DNA of 60,019 nt from JAKFWI01 sp035549875 (GTDB taxonomy: Bacteria > Pseudomonadota > Alphaproteobacteria > Caulobacterales > Aquidulcibacteraceae), in assembly GCA_035549875.1 (NCBI GenBank), contig DASZPV010000013.1, positions 1-60,019 on the forward strand. The letters run 5' to 3'. Shown here one piece after another: positions 1-7,710 of this stretch. Within the stretch, counting starts at the first letter, position 1. The number at the start of each line of letters is the position of its first letter. The notes below the pieces were generated by a model that did not search any database, was not told the origin of the DNA, and saw only the letters and a list, made by a program, of their open reading frames with translations. The position numbers were made by a program, and so were the translations under genes.

Positions 1-2
1 GC

Positions 3-1577
3 CTGTTCATCCGCAAGACCGTTGAGCAGATGCATGCCGAGCATGCGGCGGGCGAACTGAAGAAGTCGCTCGGTGCGCTGAACTTGGTTCTTCTCGGCAT
101 CGGCTGCATTATCGGCACCGGGATATTTGTGCTGACCGGGCGCGCGGCTGCGAACTTCGCCGGGCCGGCGATCGTGATCTCGTTTATTATCACCGGCACG
201 CTCTGTGCGCTGGTGGCGCTGGCCTACGCCGAACTGGCGTCGGCGATCCCCGTTTCAGGCTCGGCGTATTCTTATTCTTACGCGTCGATGGGCGAGCTTG
301 TGGCGTGGATCATGGGCTTGCTGCTTGTGCTTGAGTATGGGCTGGCGGCTTCAACCGTGGCGGTGGGTTGGTCGGGTTACGTCGTCAGCCTGCTGCATGA
401 TTTCGGCGTGAGCATCCCGGCGGCTTTGCAGGCGGCGCCGGGCGTGCCGGTGAAGGATCACGTCACCGGCGTCGTGATTGGCGTTGGTGCGATGAATCTG
501 CCGGCAATCCTCGCCATCGGCGCGGTGACATCGTTGCTCGTGCTCGGCGTTTCGGAATCCGCCAAGGTCAACAATGTCGTTGTGGCGATCAAAGTGACGG
601 TGGTGATCGCGTTCATCGTGATCGGCCTGCCGCACGTAAATCCGGATTTATGGCAGCCGCTGGTGCCGCCGCAACAGCCGCCGCCGCCGGCGGGGTCGGA
701 CATGTCGCTTGGCGGGCAGATTCTGCGCGCCATGGGCGATGTCGTGACGGGGCAGAACAACACGCGTTACGGAATCGGCGGCATGATCGCAGGAGCGGCG
801 ACGATCTTCTTCGCGTATATCGGCTTTGAGGCGGTTTCCACCGCCGGGGCCGAATCGAAAAATCCCAAACGCGATATGCCGATCGGCATAATTGGGTCGC
901 TCGCGGTATGTACGCTGCTCTACATTCTGACATCAGCCGTGCTGGTCGGGATCGTGCCTTATGCCCAACTCGACGTGCCGGCGCCGATTGCGCTGGCGGT
1001 GGACCGCATCGGCCTGCCGTGGTTTTCGCTGGTGGTGAAGGTCGGCGCGATTTGCGGGCTCTCTTCGGTGATGCTGGTGCTGCTGTATGGGCAGACACGG
1101 ATTTTCTACACGATGTCGCGCGACGGGCTGATTCCGCCGATCTTCGCCAAAGTGCACAGCAAGTTCAGAACGCCGTGGGTCAATACGATCGTCGTCGGCG
1201 CGCTGGCTGCGGGTTTTGCCGGCTTCATGTCGCTCGATGCGCTGGCGGACCTTACCAATGTCGGCACGCTTGCGGCGTTCGCCATGGTGTGCGTCACGGT
1301 CGTTTACCTGCGCTACGCGCGCCCTGACATGCCCCGCTCGTTCAAGGCGCCGCTTTCGCCCTATCTGCCTATTCTGGGCGCGCTGATGTGCCTGTTCCTG
1401 CTCATGTCGCTGATGGCGAAGACGGACACGCGCAATTTCTTCCTGATCTATCTGGCAGCCGGTTTCGTGCTTTATTTCATCTACGGCATACGCAATTCGA
1501 AACTGGGTAAGGGCGAGGTCGTGCTTGGCCACGAACGTGTGCCTGATCTCGGCGTCAGCGAAAATCGTGAGCCGTGA
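3..1577 (+). CDS. APC-family amino acid permease (5' end outside window)
   Basis: Polytopic inner-membrane amino acid transporter of the APC superfamily, closest in look to cationic amino acid (CAT/YfnA-type) permeases. The first helix carries the family signature GIGCIIGTGIFVLTG, and about twelve hydrophobic segments follow. A proline-rich loop lies near residues 208-225 counted from the ATG at position 30. The frame stays open upstream of that ATG to position 3 and reads LFIRKTVEQ, which matches the usual N-terminus of this family just before the first helix, so the true start probably lies left of the window. Substrate cannot be read from sequence. The TGA stop overlaps the GTG start of the next gene. 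Confidence 0.88.
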   Translation: MFIRKTVEQMHAEHAAGELKKSLGALNLVLLGIGCIIGTGIFVLTGRAAANFAGPAIVISFIITGTLCALVALAYAELASAIPVSGSAYSYSYASMGELVAWIMGLLLVLEYGLAASTVAVGWSGYVVSLLHDFGVSIPAALQAAPGVPVKDHVTGVVIGVGAMNLPAILAIGAVTSLLVLGVSESAKVNNVVVAIKVTVVIAFIVIGLPHVNPDLWQPLVPPQQPPPPAGSDMSLGGQILRAMGDVVTGQNNTRYGIGGMIAGAATIFFAYIGFEAVSTAGAESKNPKRDMPIGIIGSLAVCTLLYILTSAVLVGIVPYAQLDVPAPIALAVDRIGLPWFSLVVKVGAICGLSSVMLVLLYGQTRIFYTMSRDGLIPPIFAKVHSKFRTPWVNTIVVGALAAGFAGFMSLDALADLTNVGTLAAFAMVCVTVVYLRYARPDMPRSFKAPLSPYLPILGALMCLFLLMSLMAKTDTRNFFLIYLAAGFVLYFIYGIRNSKLGKGEVVLGHERVPDLGVSENREP

Positions 1578-1861
1578 CCCGGCCCGCCAAAATCGGCGCG
1601 GCCGAAGCGCTGAAGCAATTGGCAGGCTGGAGCGCCGCCGAAGGGCGCGATGCGATCAGCAAGAGCTACAAATTCGCCGACTTCAAAGCCGCATTTGCGT
1701 TCATGACGCGCGCGGCGCTGAAGGGCGAACAGATGGATCACCACCCGGAATGGTTCAACGTGTATAACAAAGTGGACGTGACGCTCTCGACCCATGATGC
1801 CGGCGGCGTTACCGCCCTGGACGTGGAATTGGCTAAATTCCTCGATCAGATCGCGTCTTGA
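1574..1861 (+). CDS. phhB: 4a-hydroxytetrahydrobiopterin dehydratase (pterin-4a-carbinolamine dehydratase)
   Basis: A 95-residue cytoplasmic protein of the PCD/DCoH family, which dehydrates 4a-hydroxytetrahydrobiopterin made by aromatic amino acid hydroxylases so that the pterin cofactor can be recycled. The family core is visible: EQMDHHPEW around residues 52-60, then YNKVDVTLSTHD, with the His-His-Pro and the later His of the active site present. Length fits the family (about 95-110 residues). The GTG start overlaps the permease stop (GTGA), which implies translational coupling. No phenylalanine hydroxylase gene lies in the window, so the physiological partner is not known from here. Confidence 0.9.
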   Translation: MTRPAKIGAAEALKQLAGWSAAEGRDAISKSYKFADFKAAFAFMTRAALKGEQMDHHPEWFNVYNKVDVTLSTHDAGGVTALDVELAKFLDQIAS

Positions 1862-1871
1862 TCGAGCGCAA
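1858..1871 (+). promoter_or_regulatory. FixK/FNR-type box candidate upstream of lipoprotein
   Basis: The sequence TTGA-N6-GCAA lies 36 bp upstream of the lipoprotein ATG at 1908 and fits the relaxed alphaproteobacterial FixK consensus. The same 15-mer CTTGATCGAGCGCAA recurs at 33131-33145, before the cytochrome c operon. It partly overlaps the phhB stop. A chance match is possible in GC-rich DNA. Confidence 0.25.
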
Positions 1872-1907
1872 CGACGCGCCGAGATAGAAGCAATAACGGA
1901 GGACATT

Positions 1908-2423
1908 ATGCGCCGTGGCTTTGGCATTCTTGTGATCGCGCTGACCTTGGCCGCCTGCGGCCCGAGCGCGCAAAAAGCCGCCACGTCCGCCGCGCCGGGC
2001 GCCTCGGTCGCGCCTGCCGCCGCCGCCAAGCCGAACCCTTTTCCGCAATGGCTGCAGCTCGCAAATCAGGCGGGCGGCGGGGCGATCTATTATCATCCCG
2101 CCTCCATCGTGCGCGCGGCGGACGGCTCGACCGGGGATATCTGGGTGCAGGTGCTCTACGGCTCAGAGCAGACATACGTTGTCGAGGACAAGACCACGCG
2201 CCAGACGATCACCTACACGCGCGAGCGCATCCTGTTTCGCTTCGACTGCAACAAATACAAATATGCCGTACTGGAACGGCGTCTGATGGGCGCGGGCGAG
2301 GACGTGGCCGAGACGTTCAAATCGCCGATCAAATCCGATCGCGACTGGCATGACGTGCATGATGGCGGGGTGTCGGCGGTGACGTTGGGGCCGGCCTGTC
2401 AGGCCGTGATCAAGGCGCCGTAA
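1908..2423 (+). CDS. Lipoprotein with surface-adhesin E-like domain
   Basis: A 171-residue predicted lipoprotein. The start at 1908 is chosen over a longer reading frame because a GGAGGA ribosome-binding site lies five bases upstream and a lipoprotein signal peptide follows directly, ending in the lipobox LAAC. An Ala/Pro-rich linker leads to a C-terminal domain with YYHPASIVRA, an IWVQVLY strand, ITYTRERILFRFDC and a C-terminal Cys. This pattern resembles the small surface-adhesin E-like domain of bacterial lipoproteins, whose function is poorly known. It probably sits in the outer or inner membrane facing the periplasm. It converges on the next gene with two bases between stops. Confidence 0.72.
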   Translation: MRRGFGILVIALTLAACGPSAQKAATSAAPGASVAPAAAAKPNPFPQWLQLANQAGGGAIYYHPASIVRAADGSTGDIWVQVLYGSEQTYVVEDKTTRQTITYTRERILFRFDCNKYKYAVLERRLMGAGEDVAETFKSPIKSDRDWHDVHDGGVSAVTLGPACQAVIKAP

Positions 2424-2425
2424 CT

Positions 2426-2845
2426 CTACCGCCCGCGCTGGACCATGACATTGGCCAGCAGCACTCTGGCGCCGGCCACGCCAAGCGTGCGGTCGGCGGC
2501 CTGTTGCAACATCGCCTCGATACGGTCCGGATCGGGCGCGCCGCCGGGGCGGAACCGGGCATAAGTGTAATCGGCCAGCGCCGAGCGCATGGCGTCTGTC
2601 AGTTTCGGTTGCAGCACGCCCACGCGCGACCGCAGTTTGGCGTCGGGCACGTCGAACCCGAGATCGACCACCAAAAGCCCGGCAAACACATAATTTGCGG
2701 TAATCGGCGCCGAGAGCGCCGGTGCGGTCACGTATGTCTCGGCAGAGGTGATGCGCCGCTGTTCCTTGCCCTTATCCGGTTCTTCCGAAGCCAGGGCGGG
2801 GCCGGCGAGGACGATCAGGGCGAGGGCGGCGAAAGCGGCGCGCAT
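2426..2845 (-). CDS. Small exported protein, FliL-like C-terminal pattern
   Basis: A 139-residue protein with a clear Sec signal peptide (residues 1-19, ending ALA). The mature part reads FAGLLVVDLGFDVPDAKLRSR, then a helix and a C-terminal strand VLLANVMVQ. This arrangement recalls the periplasmic domain of FliL-like proteins, but there is no membrane anchor besides the signal sequence and no flagellar gene nearby, so the resemblance may be only structural. It is the last gene of the minus-strand run bdhA-mntA-hepT-patatin, 35 bp after the patatin stop. Function unknown. Confidence 0.6.
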   Translation of the reverse strand: MRAAFAALALIVLAGPALASEEPDKGKEQRRITSAETYVTAPALSAPITANYVFAGLLVVDLGFDVPDAKLRSRVGVLQPKLTDAMRSALADYTYARFRPGGAPDPDRIEAMLQQAADRTLGVAGARVLLANVMVQRGR

Positions 2846-2880
2846 GAGGCCAGTCGAGCACGCACCGCTTAAGGGAGCGT

Positions 2881-3960
2881 TTACGGTGTGGCTTCGTTCG
2901 ATGCGGGCGGCGTCAGTTCGCGCCCGTCCAGGGCGTCTTCACCGCCCTGGAACATTCGGCGCAGGTTGACGGTCGAGCGTTTGCCGAGGTCCTCGTAATG
3001 GGTCTCAAGCCAGGTCTCCGCAGCCTCGCCGCCTTTGTCGCGCAGCATCTCAAGGAATGGCCATTCGGTAAGGAACTTGGAGCTTTCGCTAACCGAATTC
3101 ATCAGTTCGTCGTCGCCCACGATGTGGATGCGCACGTCATTGTATGCAGTGCCGTCGAGCCGGCCGGCGCGGAACAGGCGCTGCACGAAATCGATCGCGC
3201 GGAACTCACGCAGAAGGCTGGCGTTGAACGTGATTTCGTTGAGCCGGCCGATGATCTCCCGCGTGGTATGCGGCACGCCTTTGCGCTCGATCGGGTTGAT
3301 CTTGACGATAAGGATGTCGTTGGATTCCGTGCTGTCGAACAGCGGCCAGAGCGATGGATTGCCCATATAGCCGCCATCCCAATACGGAACGCCGTCGATA
3401 ATCACGGCCTGATAGAGGTTCGGAAGGCAGGCCGAGGCCATGATGTGATCGGCGGTCAATTGTTCGCGCCTGAACACGCGCGGCTGGCCGGTCTCGACAT
3501 TTGTAGCGGTGACGAACAATTGAAGAGTGTCGATCTCCCGTAACTGGGTGAAATCGACTTGATCGACGAGGATCTCGCGCAGCGGGTTGTAGTTTAGCGG
3601 ATTGAGATCGTAGGGGCTGGCGAACGTGGAAAGCAAGTCCAGCCAGGCGAGGAACGGAGACTGATCGAGGCTCCACGCGCCGGTCCAGGCCTGAAACGGC
3701 GTGCGGCGGAGGAACGAGCCGCGCGTGGCGTCTGAGAGCGCGCGCCAGAATTGCGCAAGCGCGGCGCGCGCGCCGTCACGCCCGCCGTGGGCCATGCCAA
3801 AGGCCATCACTGTGGCGTTGATCGCCCCGGCGGAAGTGCCGGAAATCGCCTCGATGTCGATGCGTTCGTCGGCCAGCAGCCGATCGAGCACGCCCCATGT
3901 AAACGCGCCGTGCGAGCCGCCTCCCTGCAAGGCAAGGTCGATCCGTTTGCGCATTTTCAT
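2881..3960 (-). CDS. Patatin-like phospholipase/esterase
   Basis: A 359-residue serine hydrolase of the patatin family, which cleaves ester bonds in lipids with a Ser-Asp dyad. Visible are the oxyanion loop GGGSHG (residues 13-18), the nucleophile motif GTSAG with Ser43, and the catalytic DGG motif in YWDGGY near residue 210. The start at 3960 is preferred to a longer frame because its ATG overlaps the stop of hepT (ATGA). The protein has no signal peptide, so it is probably cytoplasmic. From memory, patatins sit beside 3-hydroxybutyrate dehydrogenase genes in several alphaproteobacteria, which suggests a role in lipid or polyhydroxybutyrate turnover. Here the toxin-antitoxin pair separates the two. 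Confidence 0.88.
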   Translation of the reverse strand: MKMRKRIDLALQGGGSHGAFTWGVLDRLLADERIDIEAISGTSAGAINATVMAFGMAHGGRDGARAALAQFWRALSDATRGSFLRRTPFQAWTGAWSLDQSPFLAWLDLLSTFASPYDLNPLNYNPLREILVDQVDFTQLREIDTLQLFVTATNVETGQPRVFRREQLTADHIMASACLPNLYQAVIIDGVPYWDGGYMGNPSLWPLFDSTESNDILIVKINPIERKGVPHTTREIIGRLNEITFNASLLREFRAIDFVQRLFRAGRLDGTAYNDVRIHIVGDDELMNSVSESSKFLTEWPFLEMLRDKGGEAAETWLETHYEDLGKRSTVNLRRMFQGGEDALDGRELTPPASNEATP

Positions 3961-4295
3961 GTCAGGCCGCTTTGACTGATGGTTTGACGCAGGGCCGGGG
4001 TTTCTTCCGTGGCCGTGCGCCACACGGCCAGCGAATCGATACCGAAATAGCCGTGAACGATACGGTTTCGCATGCCGCGAATTTGCGCCCAGGGCGCGTC
4101 GGGCATTTTCGCGAGCGTGGCGTCGGAGATGTAATTGGCTGCTTCGCCGATCGTCTGAAGCGCATGCAGGACGGCGTGGCGCTTGACTTCGTCGGCGAGG
4201 AACTCTTCGTAGGAGAGGCCGCGCAGGGCTTTTTCGATGATTGCTATTTCATCAAGAATATCGAGTAGCCGATCGCTGTCCGGCCGATCAGGCAT
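3957..4295 (-). CDS. hepT: HepT-like toxin (HEPN, DUF86 family)
   Basis: A 112-residue HEPN-domain RNase toxin of the HepT/DUF86 family. The active-site motif R-x4-H-x-Y is intact: R76, H81, Y83 in RNRIVHGY. The ATG at 4295 is chosen because it overlaps the stop of the upstream antitoxin gene by eight bases; a longer frame would need a TTG at 4313. In characterised pairs, HepT cleaves RNA and is silenced when the partner MntA adds AMP to the motif tyrosine, which is present here. The stop overlaps the patatin start (ATGA), so the toxin is locked into the metabolic operon. Confidence 0.85.
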   Translation of the reverse strand: MPDRPDSDRLLDILDEIAIIEKALRGLSYEEFLADEVKRHAVLHALQTIGEAANYISDATLAKMPDAPWAQIRGMRNRIVHGYFGIDSLAVWRTATEETPALRQTISQSGLT

Positions 4296-4575
4296 CGACC
4301 GCCTCAACCTCAATGCGCGCGCGCACGCGCGGCTTTAATCCCTCGGTCGTTGCGAGATCGACGCGCGCGCCGAGGCGGGCAGCCAATTCCTGCTCCAGCC
4401 CAATAAGCTCAAGTAGGCTGGGCGGCACATGGAAATCAGCGACGAGATCGACGTCGCTTTCGGCGGTCGCTTCGTTGCGGGCGTGAGAGCCGAACAGTCG
4501 CAAGCGTGTGACGCCGCGCTCCCGAAGCCATGGCCGAAGGCGCTCAAGCCGCGCTAAGAGAGTCTGCCGCGTCAT
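4288..4575 (-). CDS. mntA: MntA-like minimal nucleotidyltransferase antitoxin
   Basis: A 95-residue minimal nucleotidyltransferase. The motif GS-x10-D-x-D is complete: GS at residues 29-30, Asp41 and Asp43. Such proteins pair with HepT and neutralise it by AMPylation (type VII toxin-antitoxin system). The gene comes first, 41 bp after the bdhA stop, and overlaps hepT by eight bases. All key residues of both partners are present, so the pair looks functional, not decayed. The window gives no evidence of whether it is a stand-alone stability module or a defence element. Confidence 0.85.
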   Translation of the reverse strand: MTRQTLLARLERLRPWLRERGVTRLRLFGSHARNEATAESDVDLVADFHVPPSLLELIGLEQELAARLGARVDLATTEGLKPRVRARIEVEAVDA

Positions 4576-4616
4576 TTAGTTGATTGTTTCACTCGTTCGG
4601 CGGCACGGCAAGCGCC

Positions 4617-5399
4617 CTATTGCGCTGTCCAGCCGCCGTCGATCGAGAGCGCGGTTCCGTTGATCTGGTTGGCGGCGGGGCTGAGCAGGAAGCGCACGAA
4701 ATCGCCAATCTCCTCGGCCTTGACGAATTCCTTGGTCGGCTGGGCGGCGAGCAGCACGTCGTTGATGACCTGCTCGCGCGTCATGTTGCGCGCCTTCATC
4801 GTGTCGGGAATTTGCGCATCGACCAGCGGCGTATGAACATAACCGGGGCAGATGGCGTTGCAGCGCACGTTGAAGGTCGCCCCTTCCAGCGCCACGGTTC
4901 TCGTCAGGCCCAACAGGCCGTGCTTGGCCGAGACGTAGGCGCTTTTGAACGGCGAGGCCACGAGCGCGTGGGCCGAGGCGATGTTGATGATCCGGCCGTA
5001 TTGGCGCGCCTTCATGCCGGCCATTGCGGTGCGGATGGTGTGAAACGCCGCCGAAAGGTTGAGCGCGATGATCGCGTTCCACTTGTCGATCGGGAAGTCC
5101 TCGATCGGCGAAACGTGCTGGATGCCGGCATTGTTCACCAGCACGTCCACGGCGCCGAAGGCGGCTTCGGCGGCCTTGACCAGCGCCGCGCAGTCTTCCC
5201 CCTTGGTCAGGTCGCCGCCCTGAAAGGCGACCTTGCCGGCGCCCTTTGCCTCAAGGCCCGCGCGGATATTTTCGATCTCGGCGGGGTCGCCGAACCCGTT
5301 CAGCATGACATTGTGGCCGTCCTCGGCCAGGGCGGTGGCGATGGCCAGCCCGATGCCGCTGGTCGAGCCGGTGACGATTGCGCTTTTCTGTTCGGCCAT
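4617..5399 (-). CDS. bdhA: D-3-hydroxybutyrate dehydrogenase (SDR family)
   Basis: A 260-residue classical short-chain dehydrogenase that interconverts D-3-hydroxybutyrate and acetoacetate with NAD, the step linking polyhydroxybutyrate breakdown to central metabolism. Visible are the cofactor loop TGSTSGIG (residues 10-17), NNAG (89-92), catalytic Ser142, Tyr155 and Lys159 (YVSAK), and the PGYVHTPL segment. The C-terminus DGGWTAQ is characteristic of bacterial 3-hydroxybutyrate dehydrogenases. It is the first gene of a minus-strand run with mntA, hepT, patatin and an exported protein, and is divergent from the DUF350 gene across 84 bp. Confidence 0.92.
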   Translation of the reverse strand: MAEQKSAIVTGSTSGIGLAIATALAEDGHNVMLNGFGDPAEIENIRAGLEAKGAGKVAFQGGDLTKGEDCAALVKAAEAAFGAVDVLVNNAGIQHVSPIEDFPIDKWNAIIALNLSAAFHTIRTAMAGMKARQYGRIINIASAHALVASPFKSAYVSAKHGLLGLTRTVALEGATFNVRCNAICPGYVHTPLVDAQIPDTMKARNMTREQVINDVLLAAQPTKEFVKAEEIGDFVRFLLSPAANQINGTALSIDGGWTAQ

Positions 5400-5483
5400 A
5401 ATCGTGCTCCTAATCGTCCCGTCGGATCGGCTTGACGCACGCGCGCGCGAAAAGCTAGGCCCCGGCGCCTGGGAGGGGGATGC

Positions 5484-5921
5484 ATGGATTTATCGGCGGT
5501 TCAATCCTTCGTTTCGGGGTTCGACGATTTTCTGATCCACCTTGGCGTGGCGTTGGGCTTATTCGTCGGCGCGCTGGTGGTTTATGTGCTGCTCACGCCC
5601 CACAAGGAGCTGCGGCTGATCCGCGACGGCAACCCATCGGCGGCGGTGGCGTTCGGCGGCGTGGTGGTGGGGTTGGCGATTCCGCTCGGCGCCTGCCTGG
5701 CAAATTCGTCGGACGTGCTTGAGATTCTGATCTGGGGCGTGGTGACGCTGCTGGTGCAGTTGATCGCGTTCCGGATTACCGACGCCATCCTGCACGGCCT
5801 GCCGCGCCGCATCGCCGAGGGCGATGTCGCGGCGGCGCTTATGGTGATGAGCATCAAGATCGGGCTCGCGTTGATCCTGGCCGGCGCGATGACCGATCCG
5901 TTTGCGAACAGGCTCGGCTGA
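5484..5921 (+). CDS. DUF350 family inner-membrane protein
   Basis: A 145-residue membrane protein with four hydrophobic segments, including GVALGLFVGALVVYVLLTP and a loop with RDGNPSAAVAFGGVVVGLA. This matches the DUF350 (YjfL-type) family of small inner-membrane proteins of unknown function. The start at 5484 has a strong GGGAGGGGG ribosome-binding site. The stop overlaps the next start by one base (TGATG), so it is coupled to the downstream serine protease; the pair may act together in envelope homeostasis, but that is inference. Confidence 0.8.
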   Translation: MDLSAVQSFVSGFDDFLIHLGVALGLFVGALVVYVLLTPHKELRLIRDGNPSAAVAFGGVVVGLAIPLGACLANSSDVLEILIWGVVTLLVQLIAFRITDAILHGLPRRIAEGDVAAALMVMSIKIGLALILAGAMTDPFANRLG

Positions 5922-6751
5922 TGCGGCTGCCGGACTGGCTCATCTACGTGCTTGCGCTGACCGGTTTCGTGCTGGCCCTGCGGTTCGTGGACGAGAAGGC
6001 CGACGCACCGCCGGCGCCGCCGGCGGAGAACGAAGAGCCTGCCGGCGCGCTGTTGCCGCCGCCTTCCGATTTCGATCCTGAAGTGCTGGTCGAGGTGGGG
6101 CCGGTCTCCTCCGGCGTGGGCAGCGCGTTTTCGATCATGCGCGAGGGCTGGTGGCTGACGGCGCGCCATGTGGTGGATGCCTGCGACAAGGTCGGCATCG
6201 TGGTGGGACGCGGCTCGGCGATCGCCGCCGAAGAAGTGTTCGAAGCGCGCAACGCCGATATTGCGCTGGTGCGCACGGTCGGCGCGCCCAAGCCGATCTC
6301 ACTCGATCTCGATGAAACGACGTTCAGGCTTGGCCAGACCGCCTTCCATTTCGGCTATCCCCAAGGCCGCCCCGGCGAGGTCGCCACGCGCCTGATGGGC
6401 CGCGAAAAGCTCGTCGCTCACGGTCGCTATTCGCTGAACGAGCCGATCCTGACCTGGGCCGAAATCGGCCGGACAGGCGGGCTGCGCGGCACGCTCGCCG
6501 GGATGAGCGGCGGGCCCGTGCTCGATACGCAAGGCAGAGTGGTCGGGATCACGATAGCGGAATCCGTGCGCCGCGGGCGCCTCTATACGGCTGCGCCGGC
6601 GACAATCGCCGAACTCCTGAAAGATCATGGCGTGAAGCCCGAAGGCGCCGCCGTGGGTCGTCTTACCACCGCCAATTATGGCCCCCAGGCCGATAAGACG
6701 CGCCGCGACCTTTCCGTCGCGCAGGTCGTGTGCGTGGCGCCTGGCTCATAA
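5921..6751 (+). CDS. Membrane-anchored trypsin-like serine protease
   Basis: A 276-residue protein with one N-terminal membrane helix (residues 6-23), a Pro/Ala/Glu-rich linker and a trypsin-like domain. A catalytic triad can be read: His in LTARHVV (about residue 85), Asp in NADIALV (about 112) and Ser in GMSGGPV (about 200). No PDZ domain follows, unlike DegP/MucD. It is probably held in the inner membrane with the protease in the periplasm. Starts and stops overlap by one base on both sides (DUF350 and pyrF), so the three genes form one transcript. Confidence 0.82.
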   Translation: MRLPDWLIYVLALTGFVLALRFVDEKADAPPAPPAENEEPAGALLPPPSDFDPEVLVEVGPVSSGVGSAFSIMREGWWLTARHVVDACDKVGIVVGRGSAIAAEEVFEARNADIALVRTVGAPKPISLDLDETTFRLGQTAFHFGYPQGRPGEVATRLMGREKLVAHGRYSLNEPILTWAEIGRTGGLRGTLAGMSGGPVLDTQGRVVGITIAESVRRGRLYTAAPATIAELLKDHGVKPEGAAVGRLTTANYGPQADKTRRDLSVAQVVCVAPGS

Positions 6752-7641
6752 TGATCGGATTTGCCGACCGCGCGATCGACAAATTGCGCGCGCGCGGCAA
6801 TCCGCTTTGCATTGGGCTCGATCCGAATCCGGAGTTGATACCGCCGCTATTCGGCGACGCGCGCGGCGATGTTGACGCGGTTGAGAAATTCTTTCGCGAG
6901 ATCCTGCCGCTCGCCGCCAGGCATGCGGTCGCGGTCAAGCCGCAGATGGGATTTTTCGAACCGTACGGCGAACAGGGCTATGGCCTCGCGCGCGCGCTCA
7001 GCGCCGAAGCGCAGAGCCTCGGTCTGATCTGCATTCTGGATGCAAAGCGCGGCGATATCGGCTCGACCGCCGAAGGCTATGCGCGCGCCGCGTTTGGCGC
7101 CGCGCCGGGTTTTGACGCCGATGCGCTGACGGTAAATCCGTATCTCGGCCGCGACTCGCTGGAGCCTTTTCTGTCGACTGCGGAAAAACGCGGTCGCGGC
7201 CTGGCGGTGCTGGTGCGCACGTCCAATCCCGGCGCGCGCGATCTGCAGGATCTGCCGGTGAACGGTGCGCCACTCTGGCAGCGGGTGGCGGAAATGATCG
7301 CGCCGGAAACGGTTCGCCTAAAAGGGGAAACCGGCTGGTCCGGGGTCATGGCGGTTTGCGGCGCCACCTATCCCGACGAAGCGCGCAGGCTGCGCGCGCT
7401 TTTGCCGGATGCGCTTTTCCTGGTGCCGGGCTTTGGCGCGCAAGGCGCGGGCGCGCGCGACGCCGTCGCCGGCTTTGTTCGGGGCCCGAACGGCCTCGAG
7501 GGCGGTTTTGTCTCTTCCTCGCGCGCCGCGCTTTATCCTCAGCCAGCCGCAGACGCGAAAACCCTCGCGGCATGGCGCGAAGCCATTGATAACGCGATGG
7601 ATGAGGCGGCGCGCGCGCTGCGCGCTGCTGTAAAGGCCTGA
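6751..7641 (+). CDS. pyrF: Orotidine 5'-phosphate decarboxylase (type 2)
   Basis: A 296-residue enzyme for the last step of UMP synthesis, decarboxylating orotidine monophosphate. The catalytic segment DAKRGDIG lies at residues 97-104 with the invariant Lys and Asp residues. CIGLDPNPELIP near the start, VKPQMGFFEPYG, and VLVRTSNPGA are typical of the longer type 2 subfamily (about 270-300 residues), not the 230-residue E. coli type. The ATG at 6751 overlaps the protease stop (TAATG) and is preferred to the longer frame from 6730. Confidence 0.93.
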   Translation: MIGFADRAIDKLRARGNPLCIGLDPNPELIPPLFGDARGDVDAVEKFFREILPLAARHAVAVKPQMGFFEPYGEQGYGLARALSAEAQSLGLICILDAKRGDIGSTAEGYARAAFGAAPGFDADALTVNPYLGRDSLEPFLSTAEKRGRGLAVLVRTSNPGARDLQDLPVNGAPLWQRVAEMIAPETVRLKGETGWSGVMAVCGATYPDEARRLRALLPDALFLVPGFGAQGAGARDAVAGFVRGPNGLEGGFVSSSRAALYPQPAADAKTLAAWREAIDNAMDEAARALRAAVKA

Positions 7642-7710
7642 GTCTGCTCGCGGCCATGGCGCAAAGAGGCTATGGTAAATAGGGCTGGGACGGGCGCCGA
7701 GGAGGGACAG

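Noticed and set aside
4296..4313. Longer HepT starting at TTG 4313
   Set aside because: The ATG at 4295 overlaps the mntA stop in the usual way and gives a normal N-terminus.
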